Assembly: GCA_017430365.1 (NCBI GenBank)
Contig: JAFRNC010000004.1
Span: 186,001 to 250,000, forward strand
Source of the DNA: Bacteroidales bacterium
GTDB taxonomy: Bacteria > Bacteroidota > Bacteroidia > Bacteroidales > UBA932
DNA: 64,000 nucleotides
Reading direction: 5' to 3'
Both the position numbers and the translations under genes were made by a program. The notes beneath the pieces were generated by a model. The model did no database searches. It was not told the origin of the DNA and saw nothing but the letters and a program-made list of their open reading frames with translations. This document shows positions 9,328 through 19,209 of this stretch, in pieces; position 1 is the first letter of the stretch, and every line of letters begins with the position of its first letter.

Positions 9328-10452
9328 ATGAAAGTAACTATTAGGGAAGTTTCAGGGAAAAGCGATTTCAAACGTTTCGTACATTATCCAAACGAATTAT
9401 ACAAGGACAACGCATATTACGTACCCACGCTGGAAAGCGGCGACCTCGACTCACTCGACGCGCGCAAGAACCACGCTTTCGAGTTCTGTGAAGGACGGTA
9501 CTGGCTCGCCCTGGATGAGAAGGGATCCGTTGTCGGACGCATTGCCGGCATCATCAATTATCAGTACAACCGCAAAGTCGGCGTCGACTTCGCCCGTTTC
9601 GGATTCATGGACTTCATAAACGACGACAGCGTCGTGGACGCACTCTTCGACACCGTTGAGGCATGGGCCCGCGAAAAGGGGATGAAGGTCATGAACGGCC
9701 CCCTCGGTTTCCTTGAATTCGACGCTTCCGGAGTGCTCGTGGCCGGATTCGACGAGCTTCCGACCGCCTATGGCAAATACAATTTCCCCTACTACGAACC
9801 GCAGCTGCTCCGCCGCGGGTACGTCAAGGACACCGACTGGGTGGAATACAGCGTGACTATGCCCGACGACATCACCGAATGGTTCGGCAGGACCGCCAGA
9901 CTCGTCGCACAGCGTTATAAACTCCATCAGGCCGACATCAGCACAAAGAAGAAGATGGTCTCCTATTTCCCGGAATGCGCAAGGGTGCTCAATGAGACAT
10001 ACCGCAACATCCACGGCTTCTCCGAACTGTCCAAAGGACAGATAGACGACCTCATCGACCAGTTCGTCCCCAACCTCAACATAGATTTCGTTTCCGTGAT
10101 ACTGGATGAGAATGACAAAGTGGTTGCGTTCGGCATCAGCATGCCGTCTCTTTCCAAGGCGCTGCAGAAATGCCGTGGAAAACTCTTCCCCTTCGGCTTC
10201 CTGCACATCCTGCATGCCATAAGGCACAACGATACCCTCGACCTTCTGCTGATAGGCATTTCGGACGAATACAAGAACAAGGGGATAAACGCCATGATCT
10301 TCGACAAGATCGCCCCGTCAATCAAGAAATACGGCATCAGGCATCTCGAGACGACCCGTGAGCTGGAAGAGAACACAAGCGTCCAGAACATGTGGAACCG
10401 CTTTGAGAACAGGCTGCACAAACGCGCGAGATGCTACAAAAAGGATCTCTGA
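9328..10452 (+). CDS. GNAT-like acyltransferase family protein
   Basis: A 374-residue soluble protein resembling those annotated as N-acetyltransferases in Bacteroidetes. The N-terminal part has a conserved YPNELYKDNAYYVPTLE block and FMDFIN. The C-terminal half has the beta4-alpha3 look of a GNAT fold (LLIGISDEYKNKGINAMIF, about 305-325, where the acetyl-CoA loop would be). The substrate is unknown. No signal peptide is seen. It follows uvrA by 24 bases and its stop nearly abuts the esterase start. Confidence 0.75.
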   Translation: MKVTIREVSGKSDFKRFVHYPNELYKDNAYYVPTLESGDLDSLDARKNHAFEFCEGRYWLALDEKGSVVGRIAGIINYQYNRKVGVDFARFGFMDFINDDSVVDALFDTVEAWAREKGMKVMNGPLGFLEFDASGVLVAGFDELPTAYGKYNFPYYEPQLLRRGYVKDTDWVEYSVTMPDDITEWFGRTARLVAQRYKLHQADISTKKKMVSYFPECARVLNETYRNIHGFSELSKGQIDDLIDQFVPNLNIDFVSVILDENDKVVAFGISMPSLSKALQKCRGKLFPFGFLHILHAIRHNDTLDLLLIGISDEYKNKGINAMIFDKIAPSIKKYGIRHLETTRELEENTSVQNMWNRFENRLHKRARCYKKDL

Positions 10453-10453
10453 T

Positions 10454-11884
10454 ATGAAACGGATTATACTGCTGACCGTAGTCGCCTGTCTGGCTGTCAT
10501 GGGCGCCTGGGCGCAGGAGATGCAGCACAACGCCCGCTATCCTGACGACCCGGCCTTCACCCCCGTGGCCGATTCCCTGAAGGGACTGATCATCAAGGGG
10601 GAATTCAGCGATTCGAAGATATATCCCGAAACGCGGAGGGAATGGCAGGTCTATGTGCCTGTGCAGTACGACGGCATCACGCCGGCATGTCTGCTGGTGG
10701 GCCTGGACGGAATCCTGTTCAACGCCACGACCGTCATGGACAACCTGATAGCTTCCGGCCAGATGCCGGTCACGATCGGTGTATTCGTCCAGCCGGGGGT
10801 ATCGTACGATTCCGACGGCAACGTACTCCGCTACAACCGCAGCAACGAATTCGACAGGACCGACGGTACCTTCGCCCGTTTCCTCGAAACCGAAATACTT
10901 CCCATGGTCGAGAGCCTGGTAACCGAGGACGGCAGGCCTGTACGGCTGTCGCACAATCCCGACGACCGCGCCATCACGGGAGCAAGCAGCAGCGGAATAT
11001 GCGCCTTCACGGCCGCATGGGAAAGACCGGATCTTTTCCACAGGGTATACAGTTCCGTAGGTACATACGTGGCTATGCGCGGAGGCAACGATTACCCCGC
11101 CTACATCAGGAAGTGCGAGCCCAAGCCGGTCAGGATCTTCCTGCAGGACGGCATGAAAGATGCCTGGAATCCCCTTTTCGGAGAGTGGTGGGAGCAGAAT
11201 CTTCTCATGGAATCGGCCCTTGATTTCGCCGGATACGAGGAGACGGCCCATTGGGACCGCGGCGGCCACAGCATCTGGCACGGGACCAGGATGTTCCCCG
11301 ACGCGATGCGCTGGCTCTGGAAAGGATGGCCCGCGCCTGTCGTCGCCGGCGAATCACGCAACGACATGCTGCAGTCGCTTCTGGGCAAAGGAAAAGAGCA
11401 TGAGGAAGGCTGGAGGGAAATCGCCCGGAAAGATGTTCCTGCAGCTGTGCTCAAACGCCTGGAACATCCCGTGACAAGACTGCTCTATCCTTCAGGAAAA
11501 CTCGAGATATCCGTTGAAGGGAATTCCAACTGGCTTCGCAGCGCATTGGTCTTGCCCGACGGCAGGAGGACTGCAAGCGAACAATTCTACTGGCTCCACA
11601 ATCCCGACAATCATCTCCTCGACAGGCCCGTCGCAAACGACCTTGCCTTCGACACGCTGGGCAACCTCTATGCCGCCACCCCGTTCGGAGTACAGATTTG
11701 CGACCAGAACGGACGTGTGCGGGCCATACTCACCCTCCCCACCCGCCGGATAGACGCACTATGCTTCTCCGGGAATACGCTCCACGTGCTGAGTTGCGGG
11801 CGCATCTTCGTCCGTAACCTGAAGCACAAGGCTTGGAATCCCTCCGACGGCTTTATCACACCACCTTCACAAGGGCAAGGATAG
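10454..11884 (+). CDS. Secreted CE1-like esterase with C-terminal gluconolactonase/SMP-30-like part
   Basis: A 476-residue periplasmic enzyme. The signal peptide ends around AWAQ (about residue 21). Residues 50-290 form an alpha/beta-hydrolase of the enterochelin-esterase/feruloyl-esterase type: the nucleophile Ser lies in TGASSSGICAF, and a likely catalytic His in DRGGHSIWHG. Residues about 350-470 resemble an SMP-30/gluconolactonase propeller fragment (NDLAFDTLGNLYAATPFGVQ). Similar fusions occur among Bacteroidetes carbohydrate esterases. The substrate is unknown. The ATG at 10454 is chosen because the signal peptide starts there; it is 1 base after the preceding stop. Confidence 0.82.
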   Translation: MKRIILLTVVACLAVMGAWAQEMQHNARYPDDPAFTPVADSLKGLIIKGEFSDSKIYPETRREWQVYVPVQYDGITPACLLVGLDGILFNATTVMDNLIASGQMPVTIGVFVQPGVSYDSDGNVLRYNRSNEFDRTDGTFARFLETEILPMVESLVTEDGRPVRLSHNPDDRAITGASSSGICAFTAAWERPDLFHRVYSSVGTYVAMRGGNDYPAYIRKCEPKPVRIFLQDGMKDAWNPLFGEWWEQNLLMESALDFAGYEETAHWDRGGHSIWHGTRMFPDAMRWLWKGWPAPVVAGESRNDMLQSLLGKGKEHEEGWREIARKDVPAAVLKRLEHPVTRLLYPSGKLEISVEGNSNWLRSALVLPDGRRTASEQFYWLHNPDNHLLDRPVANDLAFDTLGNLYAATPFGVQICDQNGRVRAILTLPTRRIDALCFSGNTLHVLSCGRIFVRNLKHKAWNPSDGFITPPSQGQG

Positions 11885-11888
11885 GAAA

Positions 11889-12974
11889 ATGGATGTACTG
11901 GACATATTCGTAGACGCCCTGCGGGCGGCGGTCCTCATCACCGGGATGGTGGTGATGATGATGATGATGATCGAAAGCCTCAACATCACCTCAGGAGGCC
12001 GCTTTTTCGACAAGTTGCGGGGGTCCCGGTTCGGACAGATCGTGGTCTCCGCCCTGCTGGGATGGATTCCGGGCTGCATGGGCGGATTCGCCTCGGTCTC
12101 GCTGTTCTCCCACGGGATGATCAGTTTCGGAGCGCTGGTGGCGATGCTCATAGCGACCTCCGGCGACGAAGCCTTCGTCATGCTAACCCTGTTCCCCGGA
12201 AAGGCTCTTCTGATATCCCTGCTGATTCTGGCAATAGGTATCGCCGCCGGTGTGATTATCGATTACGCCGGACCGAAACTCGGGTTCAAACCTTATTCCC
12301 TCAAGGGATGCGGAGAGATGCATCTCCACGAGGAGGACGGGCATCCGGCTCATGAGAATGCCTCGCATTCGAAAAAGCGGACCCTGTTCACCTGGAAAAG
12401 GGCCATACTCTTCATAGGAATCGCGCTCTACATCGCCGCACTGGCGACGGGAATGCTGGAGCATGAGCACGAAGGAGCGGCGGAAGCCCACGACGACCAT
12501 GGATTCAATCTGCTGAGTGAAGACTGGATGAACATGCTCTTCGCTGCAGTCAGCCTTGTGATGCTTGCCGTAGCGGCACTGGGTTCCGACCATTTCGTGG
12601 AGGAGCACCTGTGGCACCACATCATAGTACGCCACGTTCCCAAAATCTTCGCCTGGACTTTCGGAGTACTGATAGCCCTCGGATTCATCACAGGGCTTGT
12701 GGACGTCAGTGCCTGGATAAGCGCCAATGTTCCCCTGATGATCGTCCTGGCGACACTCATCGGCATAATCCCGGAATCGGGACCGCACCTGATCTTCGTC
12801 ACCCTCTTCGCAACGGGCGTGGTCCCCATGCCAGTGCTCCTGGCCAGCTGCATCTCCCAGGACGGCCACGCCGCCCTCCCGCTCCTGGCCGAATCCAAAG
12901 GCGCCTTCCTCCGTGCCAAAGCCATCAACTGCATAATAGCCCTCATCGTCGGGTTCATCGCCTATCTGTTATGA
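11889..12974 (+). CDS. Putative manganese/heavy-metal transporter (ArsP_2 / DUF2899 family)
   Basis: An integral membrane protein of 361 residues with about 9-10 hydrophobic helices. It matches the family annotated as putative manganese transporter (PF11449-type, 10-TM exporter). Two cytosolic or periplasmic loops are His- and acid-rich (HLHEEDGHPAHENASHS near 140-155; EHEHEGAAEAHDDHG near 193-207), consistent with metal binding. Helix 1 contains five consecutive Met. IPESGPHLIF and SCISQDGHAALPLLAESK are conserved signatures. It lies 4 bases after the esterase, and its stop overlaps the S9 peptidase start. Confidence 0.82.
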   Translation: MDVLDIFVDALRAAVLITGMVVMMMMMIESLNITSGGRFFDKLRGSRFGQIVVSALLGWIPGCMGGFASVSLFSHGMISFGALVAMLIATSGDEAFVMLTLFPGKALLISLLILAIGIAAGVIIDYAGPKLGFKPYSLKGCGEMHLHEEDGHPAHENASHSKKRTLFTWKRAILFIGIALYIAALATGMLEHEHEGAAEAHDDHGFNLLSEDWMNMLFAAVSLVMLAVAALGSDHFVEEHLWHHIIVRHVPKIFAWTFGVLIALGFITGLVDVSAWISANVPLMIVLATLIGIIPESGPHLIFVTLFATGVVPMPVLLASCISQDGHAALPLLAESKGAFLRAKAINCIIALIVGFIAYLL

Positions 12975-14014
12975 AACGTCTCCTTCTCCTCAGCTTCTTC
13001 CTCCTTGCAGGGAATCTCCTCTCTGCGCAGGAAAACAACTCCAATTTCGCCACCCAGACGGTAGACCGCAAGATCGAGTCGCTTCTGCTCATCGAGCAGA
13101 TGGACGACATCGCGCACGTCGACATAGTGAGACTGGCAGGCCCCGCGCCCGCATATCAGAAAAAGAGCGGCACCGCCTTCAAGGATTCGCTTCTAGGCAA
13201 TCCCCTCAAGTTCTATTCTTATGTGTTCATCCCAAAGAACGTCAAGCAGAACAAGAAATATCCCCTGCTGGTCTTCCCCCACGGAGGAGTCCACAGCAAT
13301 TTCACATCCGGTTCGGTCCATATCCTGAGGGAGATGGTTTCACAGGGCTACATCGTCATAGCGCCTGACTACCGGGGCAGCACGGGATATGGCCGGAGTT
13401 TTTATGAGAATATCGACTACGGCGGACTCGAAAATGAAGACGTCATGGCCGCACGCGACTATATGGTCGAGAGCTACGACATAGTCGATCCCGACCGCGT
13501 GGGCATCATCGGATGGAGCCACGGCGGCATGATCACACTGATGAACCTGCTGCGGTATCCCGAGAAGTTCGTCTGCGGATATGCCGGGGTTCCCGTAAGC
13601 GACGTTGCCTACCGCCTAAGCTACCAGACGCCCGAGTATTCCGACAACTACACAGTCGAATACCATATAGGAGCTACTCCTGCGGAAAAACCGGAAGAAT
13701 ATGCCCGCCGCTCCCCCGTCACCTACGCCAGACAGCTGGTACGCCCGCTGCGCATCGTCACCTGTGCAAACGACGACGACGTGAGCGTCACCGAGGTCCA
13801 GAGGATGATCGATTCGCTGTCTTTCCATGGCCGCGACTTCGAATACAAGGTCTTCCCGAAGATGCCCGGAGCCCATGCCTTCGAACGCATCGACTCGATG
13901 GAAGCCTGCGAAATCCGTCTAGACACGTACGCCTTCCTCGCCCGCTACCTCAATCCGCCGAAGCCCATCCGGACGATAAAGGAACTGCGCAAGGCCGGCT
14001 ACCTGTACCACTGA
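12971..14014 (+). CDS. Secreted S9-family (prolyl oligopeptidase-like) serine hydrolase
   Basis: A 347-residue protein with a signal peptide (MKRLLLLSFFLLAGNLLSAQ) and one alpha/beta-hydrolase domain of the peptidase S9 type. The nucleophile is Ser183 in GWSHGG; other elements are PHGG, DYRGSTGYG, an Asp in ANDDDV (about 269) and His302 in PGAHAF. It lacks the beta-propeller of classical S9 peptidases, so it may be an esterase or a short dipeptidyl-type peptidase. ATG at 12971 overlaps the preceding stop (ATGA). It is the last gene of the operon. Confidence 0.85.
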   Translation: MKRLLLLSFFLLAGNLLSAQENNSNFATQTVDRKIESLLLIEQMDDIAHVDIVRLAGPAPAYQKKSGTAFKDSLLGNPLKFYSYVFIPKNVKQNKKYPLLVFPHGGVHSNFTSGSVHILREMVSQGYIVIAPDYRGSTGYGRSFYENIDYGGLENEDVMAARDYMVESYDIVDPDRVGIIGWSHGGMITLMNLLRYPEKFVCGYAGVPVSDVAYRLSYQTPEYSDNYTVEYHIGATPAEKPEEYARRSPVTYARQLVRPLRIVTCANDDDVSVTEVQRMIDSLSFHGRDFEYKVFPKMPGAHAFERIDSMEACEIRLDTYAFLARYLNPPKPIRTIKELRKAGYLYH

Positions 14015-14092
14015 CGCTTCAGTCAGCCGCCCCGCCCCTCTTTTCCGCCGCGGTCCGGTTTATCCGCTGCAGCGAAAAAAGACTGGAGGTAG

Positions 14093-14121
14093 AAAAAAGG
14101 ACCGCCCGGAAGAGGCGGCCC
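14093..14121 (-). terminator. Rho-independent terminator of eno
   Basis: Read on the minus strand, an 8-bp stem (GGGCCGCC with GGCGGTCC, one G-U pair) with a 7-base loop is followed by six T. It lies 42 bases downstream of the eno stop. On the plus strand the stem has a mismatch and no T-run, so it mainly serves eno. Confidence 0.8.
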
Positions 14122-14162
14122 TTAATGTTTTACGGTAGTCAAAAGACTGCCGGCAAGATGTC

Positions 14163-15488
<1,326 letters not shown>

Positions 15489-15540
15489 TTAAACATCAAT
15501 TGTCTTCTTATAGTTCTCCAGCCACATACAACCCAGCCTG

Positions 15541-15548
15541 CAAATATA
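15541..15548 (-). promoter_or_regulatory. Bacteroidetes -7 promoter box for eno
   Basis: The minus strand reads TATATTTG, a full match to TAnnTTTG, about 70 bases before the eno ATG. No clear -33 TTTG at the usual distance. It lies between the Nudix stop and eno, so eno need not depend on the upstream genes. Confidence 0.6.
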
Positions 15549-15591
15549 TAAAAAACTTGAGAATTAACGCATAAAAGGGCCCGCATTCATT

Positions 15592-16065
15592 CTAAACGGG
15601 ACAATCGGCGTCGGTTTTCAAGCGGCTGAGGGCGTCGCCGAGTATAATGTCGTGATCGAATGCAAGGGAGGGCGGTGAGGAGACCGGAAACCACCGGGCG
15701 TCACTGGCATCGTCACTCCCCTTGACGTCCCCTTTCTCCACAAGAGCGTAGAATGCTATGGTAATGACACGGCCGCGCGGGTCGCGGTCAACTGCCGAAT
15801 AACAGCCGAGTTCCCTGAGCCGGCAGTCATCGGGCGACATGACCAGACCCGTTTCCTCCTCCAGTTCCCTGACCGCTCCCTGCCGGACGGTCTCGTCCAT
15901 CTCGAGGAAACCTCCCGGGAAAGCCCAGCAGCCCTTGTATGGCTCGCCGCCACGTTCAATCAGCAATACCGACAGTCCTCCCCCCTCATCGCGGCAGAAG
16001 AGAACGCAGTCGGTCGTCAAGGCCGGACGCGGATAATCGTATGTATATGTGCCTCTGATCGCCAT
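15592..16065 (-). CDS. NUDIX hydrolase
   Basis: A 157-residue cytosolic pyrophosphohydrolase. The full Nudix box is visible at about 51-73: GGFLEMDETVRQGAVREL followed by EEETGL. The N-terminal YDYPRPALTTDCVLFC and the AFPGG context resemble ADP-ribose or NrtR-like Nudix proteins without a DNA-binding domain. The substrate cannot be set from sequence. It is the last gene of the six-gene minus-strand group, 15 bases after the preceding stop. Confidence 0.9.
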   Translation of the reverse strand: MAIRGTYTYDYPRPALTTDCVLFCRDEGGGLSVLLIERGGEPYKGCWAFPGGFLEMDETVRQGAVRELEEETGLVMSPDDCRLRELGCYSAVDRDPRGRVITIAFYALVEKGDVKGSDDASDARWFPVSSPPSLAFDHDIILGDALSRLKTDADCPV

Positions 16066-16080
16066 CGGTACTTCAAATCA

Positions 16081-16467
16081 TTATTCCGGCAGGAATTCTT
16101 CCAGGAACTCTGCTGCGTCGGCCACGCAGTCCGTGCAGTCACGCAGCACTATGCCGGTGTCGATACCCTTGATCATACGGCACTGGGTGGCGCCGTTACG
16201 CTCCCTGAAACGTTCCATGACCTGCTTCATCCGCCTGCGGGCAAGGACAGGATCCTTTGTAACAAGCCCAAGGACCATTCCGGCTCCGACCAGCGAACCG
16301 CAGGTACCTTCCCTGTTCCCCATGCCGGAGCCGAATGCACCGGCAACATTTTCAGCGGTTTTCTCGTCCAGGCCGCAGATATCGCAGTATGTGCATATAA
16401 CCGCCTGGGCGCAGTTATGCGTCTTCTGTTGTTTCTTCTCAGCCGCAAGATGTTTTCTGGTTTCCAT
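16081..16467 (-). CDS. C_GCAxxG_C_C family redox-type protein
   Basis: A 128-residue Cys-rich soluble protein. It has NCAQAVICTYCDICG, the Gly-rich GAFGSGMGNREGTCG centre, and a late CRMIKG...CTDCV pair. This is the pattern of the C_GCAxxG_C_C family, thought to be redox-active or metal-binding; its physiological role is not known. The METRKHLAAEKK start at 16467 is chosen over an in-frame ATG 54 bases upstream that would overlap the asparaginase gene. Confidence 0.85.
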   Translation of the reverse strand: METRKHLAAEKKQQKTHNCAQAVICTYCDICGLDEKTAENVAGAFGSGMGNREGTCGSLVGAGMVLGLVTKDPVLARRRMKQVMERFRERNGATQCRMIKGIDTGIVLRDCTDCVADAAEFLEEFLPE

Positions 16468-16480
16468 TGTATGCCAATTT

Positions 16481-17530
16481 TCAATATTCCTTGAAATATT
16501 CCTGGATCTCACGCCAGTCATGTGTACGGGTCAGGGCGAGCATCAGAAGGATGCGGGCTTTCTGGGGGTTGAGGTCGAGTGAGGCGACGAAGTGGTATTT
16601 TTCATCATCGACTTCGCTGTTCAGGCAGGTGGGACCTGTCGGGCAGCGGGAACTGCGCACTATCTGGATACCATTTTCCTGGGCCTTCACCGCCACGTCG
16701 AAGACATCTTTGTAGAAGTTGCCGTCTCCTACCCCGGCCAGTACTATACCGTCGAAACCGGCGTCTGCAAATGCCTTTATAGGCAGCGCCGAAGCGTTGG
16801 CGTAGCCGTATACGATGCCGACTTCAGGCAGTTTTTCCAAGCCGGAGACATCGAAGACGGAACGGAAAGTATGCCTGTTGTTCGGGGTCTGGAGCATATG
16901 CGCCTCACCATTGTAGATGTAGCCTATGATGCCGGAAGGACCGCCTTCGAAGGTGTCACAGTCAATGGTATGGGTCTTGATGACCGCCTTGGCGTCGAGA
17001 AGCTGGTTGTTCATGCAGCATAGCACGCCCACGCCCCTGCAGGCGGGTGACACCGCCGCCGCGACGGCATTGTAAAGATTGGCGGGACCGTCGGCGGAGA
17101 TGGCATTGGATGGACGCATGGAACCTGCCAGTATCACCGGCTTGTCGCTCTTGACCGTGAGATTGAGGAAATAGGCGGTCTCTTCCATGGTGTCGGTCCC
17201 GTGGGTGACTACCACGCCGTCATAATCTTCTTCGTTCAGGAGTTCATTGATGCGTCCGGCAAGTTTCAGCCAGACAGCGTCGTTCATGTCCTGGGAGCCG
17301 ATGTTGACGAGCTGTTCGCCTGAAATGTCAGCCAGAAGGGGCAACTGGGGCACGGCCTCGATGAGTGACTGGATGCCGACCTGTCCGGCGGAATATGCCG
17401 TTGAAACGGGGCTCGTCGATACACCCGCGATGGTACCTCCGGTAGCGATGATACGTATCCTGGGCTTTGCGTAGAGTGAAATCCCTGTCAGGAGGAAGGC
17501 CGCGGCCAGAAGGCAGATGATTCTTTTCAT
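16481..17530 (-). CDS. ansB: Periplasmic (type II) L-asparaginase
   Basis: Hydrolyses L-asparagine to aspartate and ammonia. The 349-residue protein has a signal peptide (MKRIICLLAAAFLLTGISLYA). Both active-site threonine motifs are present: ATGGTIAG (about 29-36) and THGTDTMEETAY (Thr112, Asp113). GSMRPSNAISADGPANL and the C-terminal SSRCPTGPT are family-typical. Export plus a full-length sequence point to the high-affinity periplasmic type. It follows the SDR gene by 7 bases. Confidence 0.93.
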   Translation of the reverse strand: MKRIICLLAAAFLLTGISLYAKPRIRIIATGGTIAGVSTSPVSTAYSAGQVGIQSLIEAVPQLPLLADISGEQLVNIGSQDMNDAVWLKLAGRINELLNEEDYDGVVVTHGTDTMEETAYFLNLTVKSDKPVILAGSMRPSNAISADGPANLYNAVAAAVSPACRGVGVLCCMNNQLLDAKAVIKTHTIDCDTFEGGPSGIIGYIYNGEAHMLQTPNNRHTFRSVFDVSGLEKLPEVGIVYGYANASALPIKAFADAGFDGIVLAGVGDGNFYKDVFDVAVKAQENGIQIVRSSRCPTGPTCLNSEVDDEKYHFVASLDLNPQKARILLMLALTRTHDWREIQEYFKEY

Positions 17531-17537
17531 ATTGACA

Positions 17538-18335
17538 TTATTTTACACTGTAGAACAACGACAGCACTCTCACGAACAGACGGGCGGGGAGGATGCGTTT
17601 CAAGGGAATGGACAGTTTCTGTATGAAAGTGGCGATGACGTAGCGGAAGCGCGGGTGCGGGCTGCGGACTATATTTGATACTTTACGTGCCAGGAATTCA
17701 GGCTTCAGGCCGGTACGTTCATCCTTCTCGAAACTGCTGACCGACTCCCTGAGAGAGGGATAGGCCGTGACGGCCTCTTCAGAGACCCGCTTTAGACGTG
17801 CGGAAGTGAATCCGGTCGAGAAGTCACCGGGTTCGATGAGGATGACCTTGATCCCGTGGCGGCGGACCTCTATCTGGAGAGCTTCGCAGAAGCCCTCTAT
17901 CGCAAACTTGCTGGCCGAATAGAATCCCTGGAAAGGAAGGCCCATCACGCCCCCGATGGAGCTGAAGCAGATGATCCTGCCGCTCCCCTGCTTCCTCATA
18001 ACAGGAAGCACGGCCTGGGCGAAGCGGACCTGACCCATGAAATTCGTATCCATCTGCAGCTGCACGTCCGCCTCGGGAGCGAATTCCACCGGGCCTCCTA
18101 TGCCCATGCCGGCATTGTTTATGAGCACGTCTATACGTCCTTCTGCCGCAAGGACGCTTGAGACTGCAGCCTGTACGGACGCCGTATCACGTACATCCGC
18201 CCGAAGATAATGGACGCCGGGAAGCTGTTCCACCTCCCTGCGCACCGTTCCGTAAACTGTATGTCCGTCAGCGCTCAGCTGGCGTGCCATCGCGAGCCCG
18301 AAGCCCGACGAGATACCGGTAATCAGAATGACCAT
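17538..18335 (-). CDS. Short-chain dehydrogenase/reductase
   Basis: A 265-residue classical SDR. The cofactor loop is TGISSGFG (6-13), NNAG is at 73-76, and the catalytic residues are Ser125/126 and YSASK (Tyr139, Lys143). Asp49 of ADVRD would contact adenine. The tail (PHPRFRYVIATFIQKLSIPLKRILP) is basic and hydrophobic, as in retinol-dehydrogenase-like SDRs that act on lipids. The substrate is unknown. It is 10 bases downstream of the aldo/keto reductase gene. Confidence 0.9.
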   Translation of the reverse strand: MVILITGISSGFGLAMARQLSADGHTVYGTVRREVEQLPGVHYLRADVRDTASVQAAVSSVLAAEGRIDVLINNAGMGIGGPVEFAPEADVQLQMDTNFMGQVRFAQAVLPVMRKQGSGRIICFSSIGGVMGLPFQGFYSASKFAIEGFCEALQIEVRRHGIKVILIEPGDFSTGFTSARLKRVSEEAVTAYPSLRESVSSFEKDERTGLKPEFLARKVSNIVRSPHPRFRYVIATFIQKLSIPLKRILPARLFVRVLSLFYSVK

Positions 18336-18345
18336 GACCTGGGAA

Positions 18346-19182
18346 TTAAAACTTTGCAGTATCGGGATGAGAGCCGTAACGGACTTCAGAAATGCCGCTC
18401 AGGGCAGCCATATCCTGTCCGTCAAGAGAGAAATCGGACACCCGCAGGTTTTCCCGTATCCTGTCGGCGTGCACGGATTTGACGAGAGGCAGCACTCCGG
18501 TCTGGATCACCCAGCGGAGAATGACCTGTGCGGGAGTCCTTCCGATGCGGGATGCGATTCCCGTGACAACAGGATCGTCCAGCAGACGGCCGCGGCCGAG
18601 GGGGCTCCAGGCCTCGACCAGAATACCGTTTTTACGACACGTTACGACTGTCTCTTCCTGCAGCAGGCCGGGATGGTATTCTATCTGGTCGACCACGGGT
18701 GCAATATTGGCTACAGCGAGCACGGCCGCCATATGCGAAGGATAGAAATTGCTGAGTCCGGCGCTGCGGACGACCTTCTCGTCCACGAGTCTCTCCAAGG
18801 CGCGCCATGTATCGATGTTTATGGCATCGGCCCGGTCTCCGAACTGTTCCCTGTTGGCGGGCCAGTGGATCAGATAGAGGTCTAGGTAGTCCGTTCCGAG
18901 GTCTTTCAGGGTCTTTTCACAAGCCCGCAGCGTCTTGTCGTATCCGCGCTCGGTATTCCATACCTTGCTCGTTACGAACAGTTCTTCCCGGGGTTTTCCG
19001 CTTGCCCTTATACCCTCTCCCACCGATCTCTCGTTGCCGTACACGGCGGCGGTGTCGATGTGGGTATATCCTGCGGCTATGGCCTCACGGACGGCTTCGA
19101 TGCATATTCCGCCATCCGGCGTCTTGAAGGTTCCGAATCCCGGGGACGGGATGGTGCGGCCGTTTGAGAGATTCATTTCCAT
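18346..19182 (-). CDS. Aldo/keto reductase (AKR5-like)
   Basis: A 278-residue NADPH-dependent oxidoreductase. The catalytic tetrad is Asp43, Tyr48 (HIDTAAVYGNE), Lys73 (VTSKVW) and His106 (IHWP). GLSNF and WSPLGRG are family motifs, and the C-terminal half has PLVKSVHADRIRENL for cofactor binding. The closest family is 2,5-diketo-D-gluconate reductase-like AKRs; the true substrate is unknown. It starts 27 bases after the endonuclease gene. Confidence 0.92.
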   Translation of the reverse strand: MEMNLSNGRTIPSPGFGTFKTPDGGICIEAVREAIAAGYTHIDTAAVYGNERSVGEGIRASGKPREELFVTSKVWNTERGYDKTLRACEKTLKDLGTDYLDLYLIHWPANREQFGDRADAINIDTWRALERLVDEKVVRSAGLSNFYPSHMAAVLAVANIAPVVDQIEYHPGLLQEETVVTCRKNGILVEAWSPLGRGRLLDDPVVTGIASRIGRTPAQVILRWVIQTGVLPLVKSVHADRIRENLRVSDFSLDGQDMAALSGISEVRYGSHPDTAKF

Positions 19183-19209
19183 ATGAGACAGATTTGCAGA
19201 TGAAACAGA

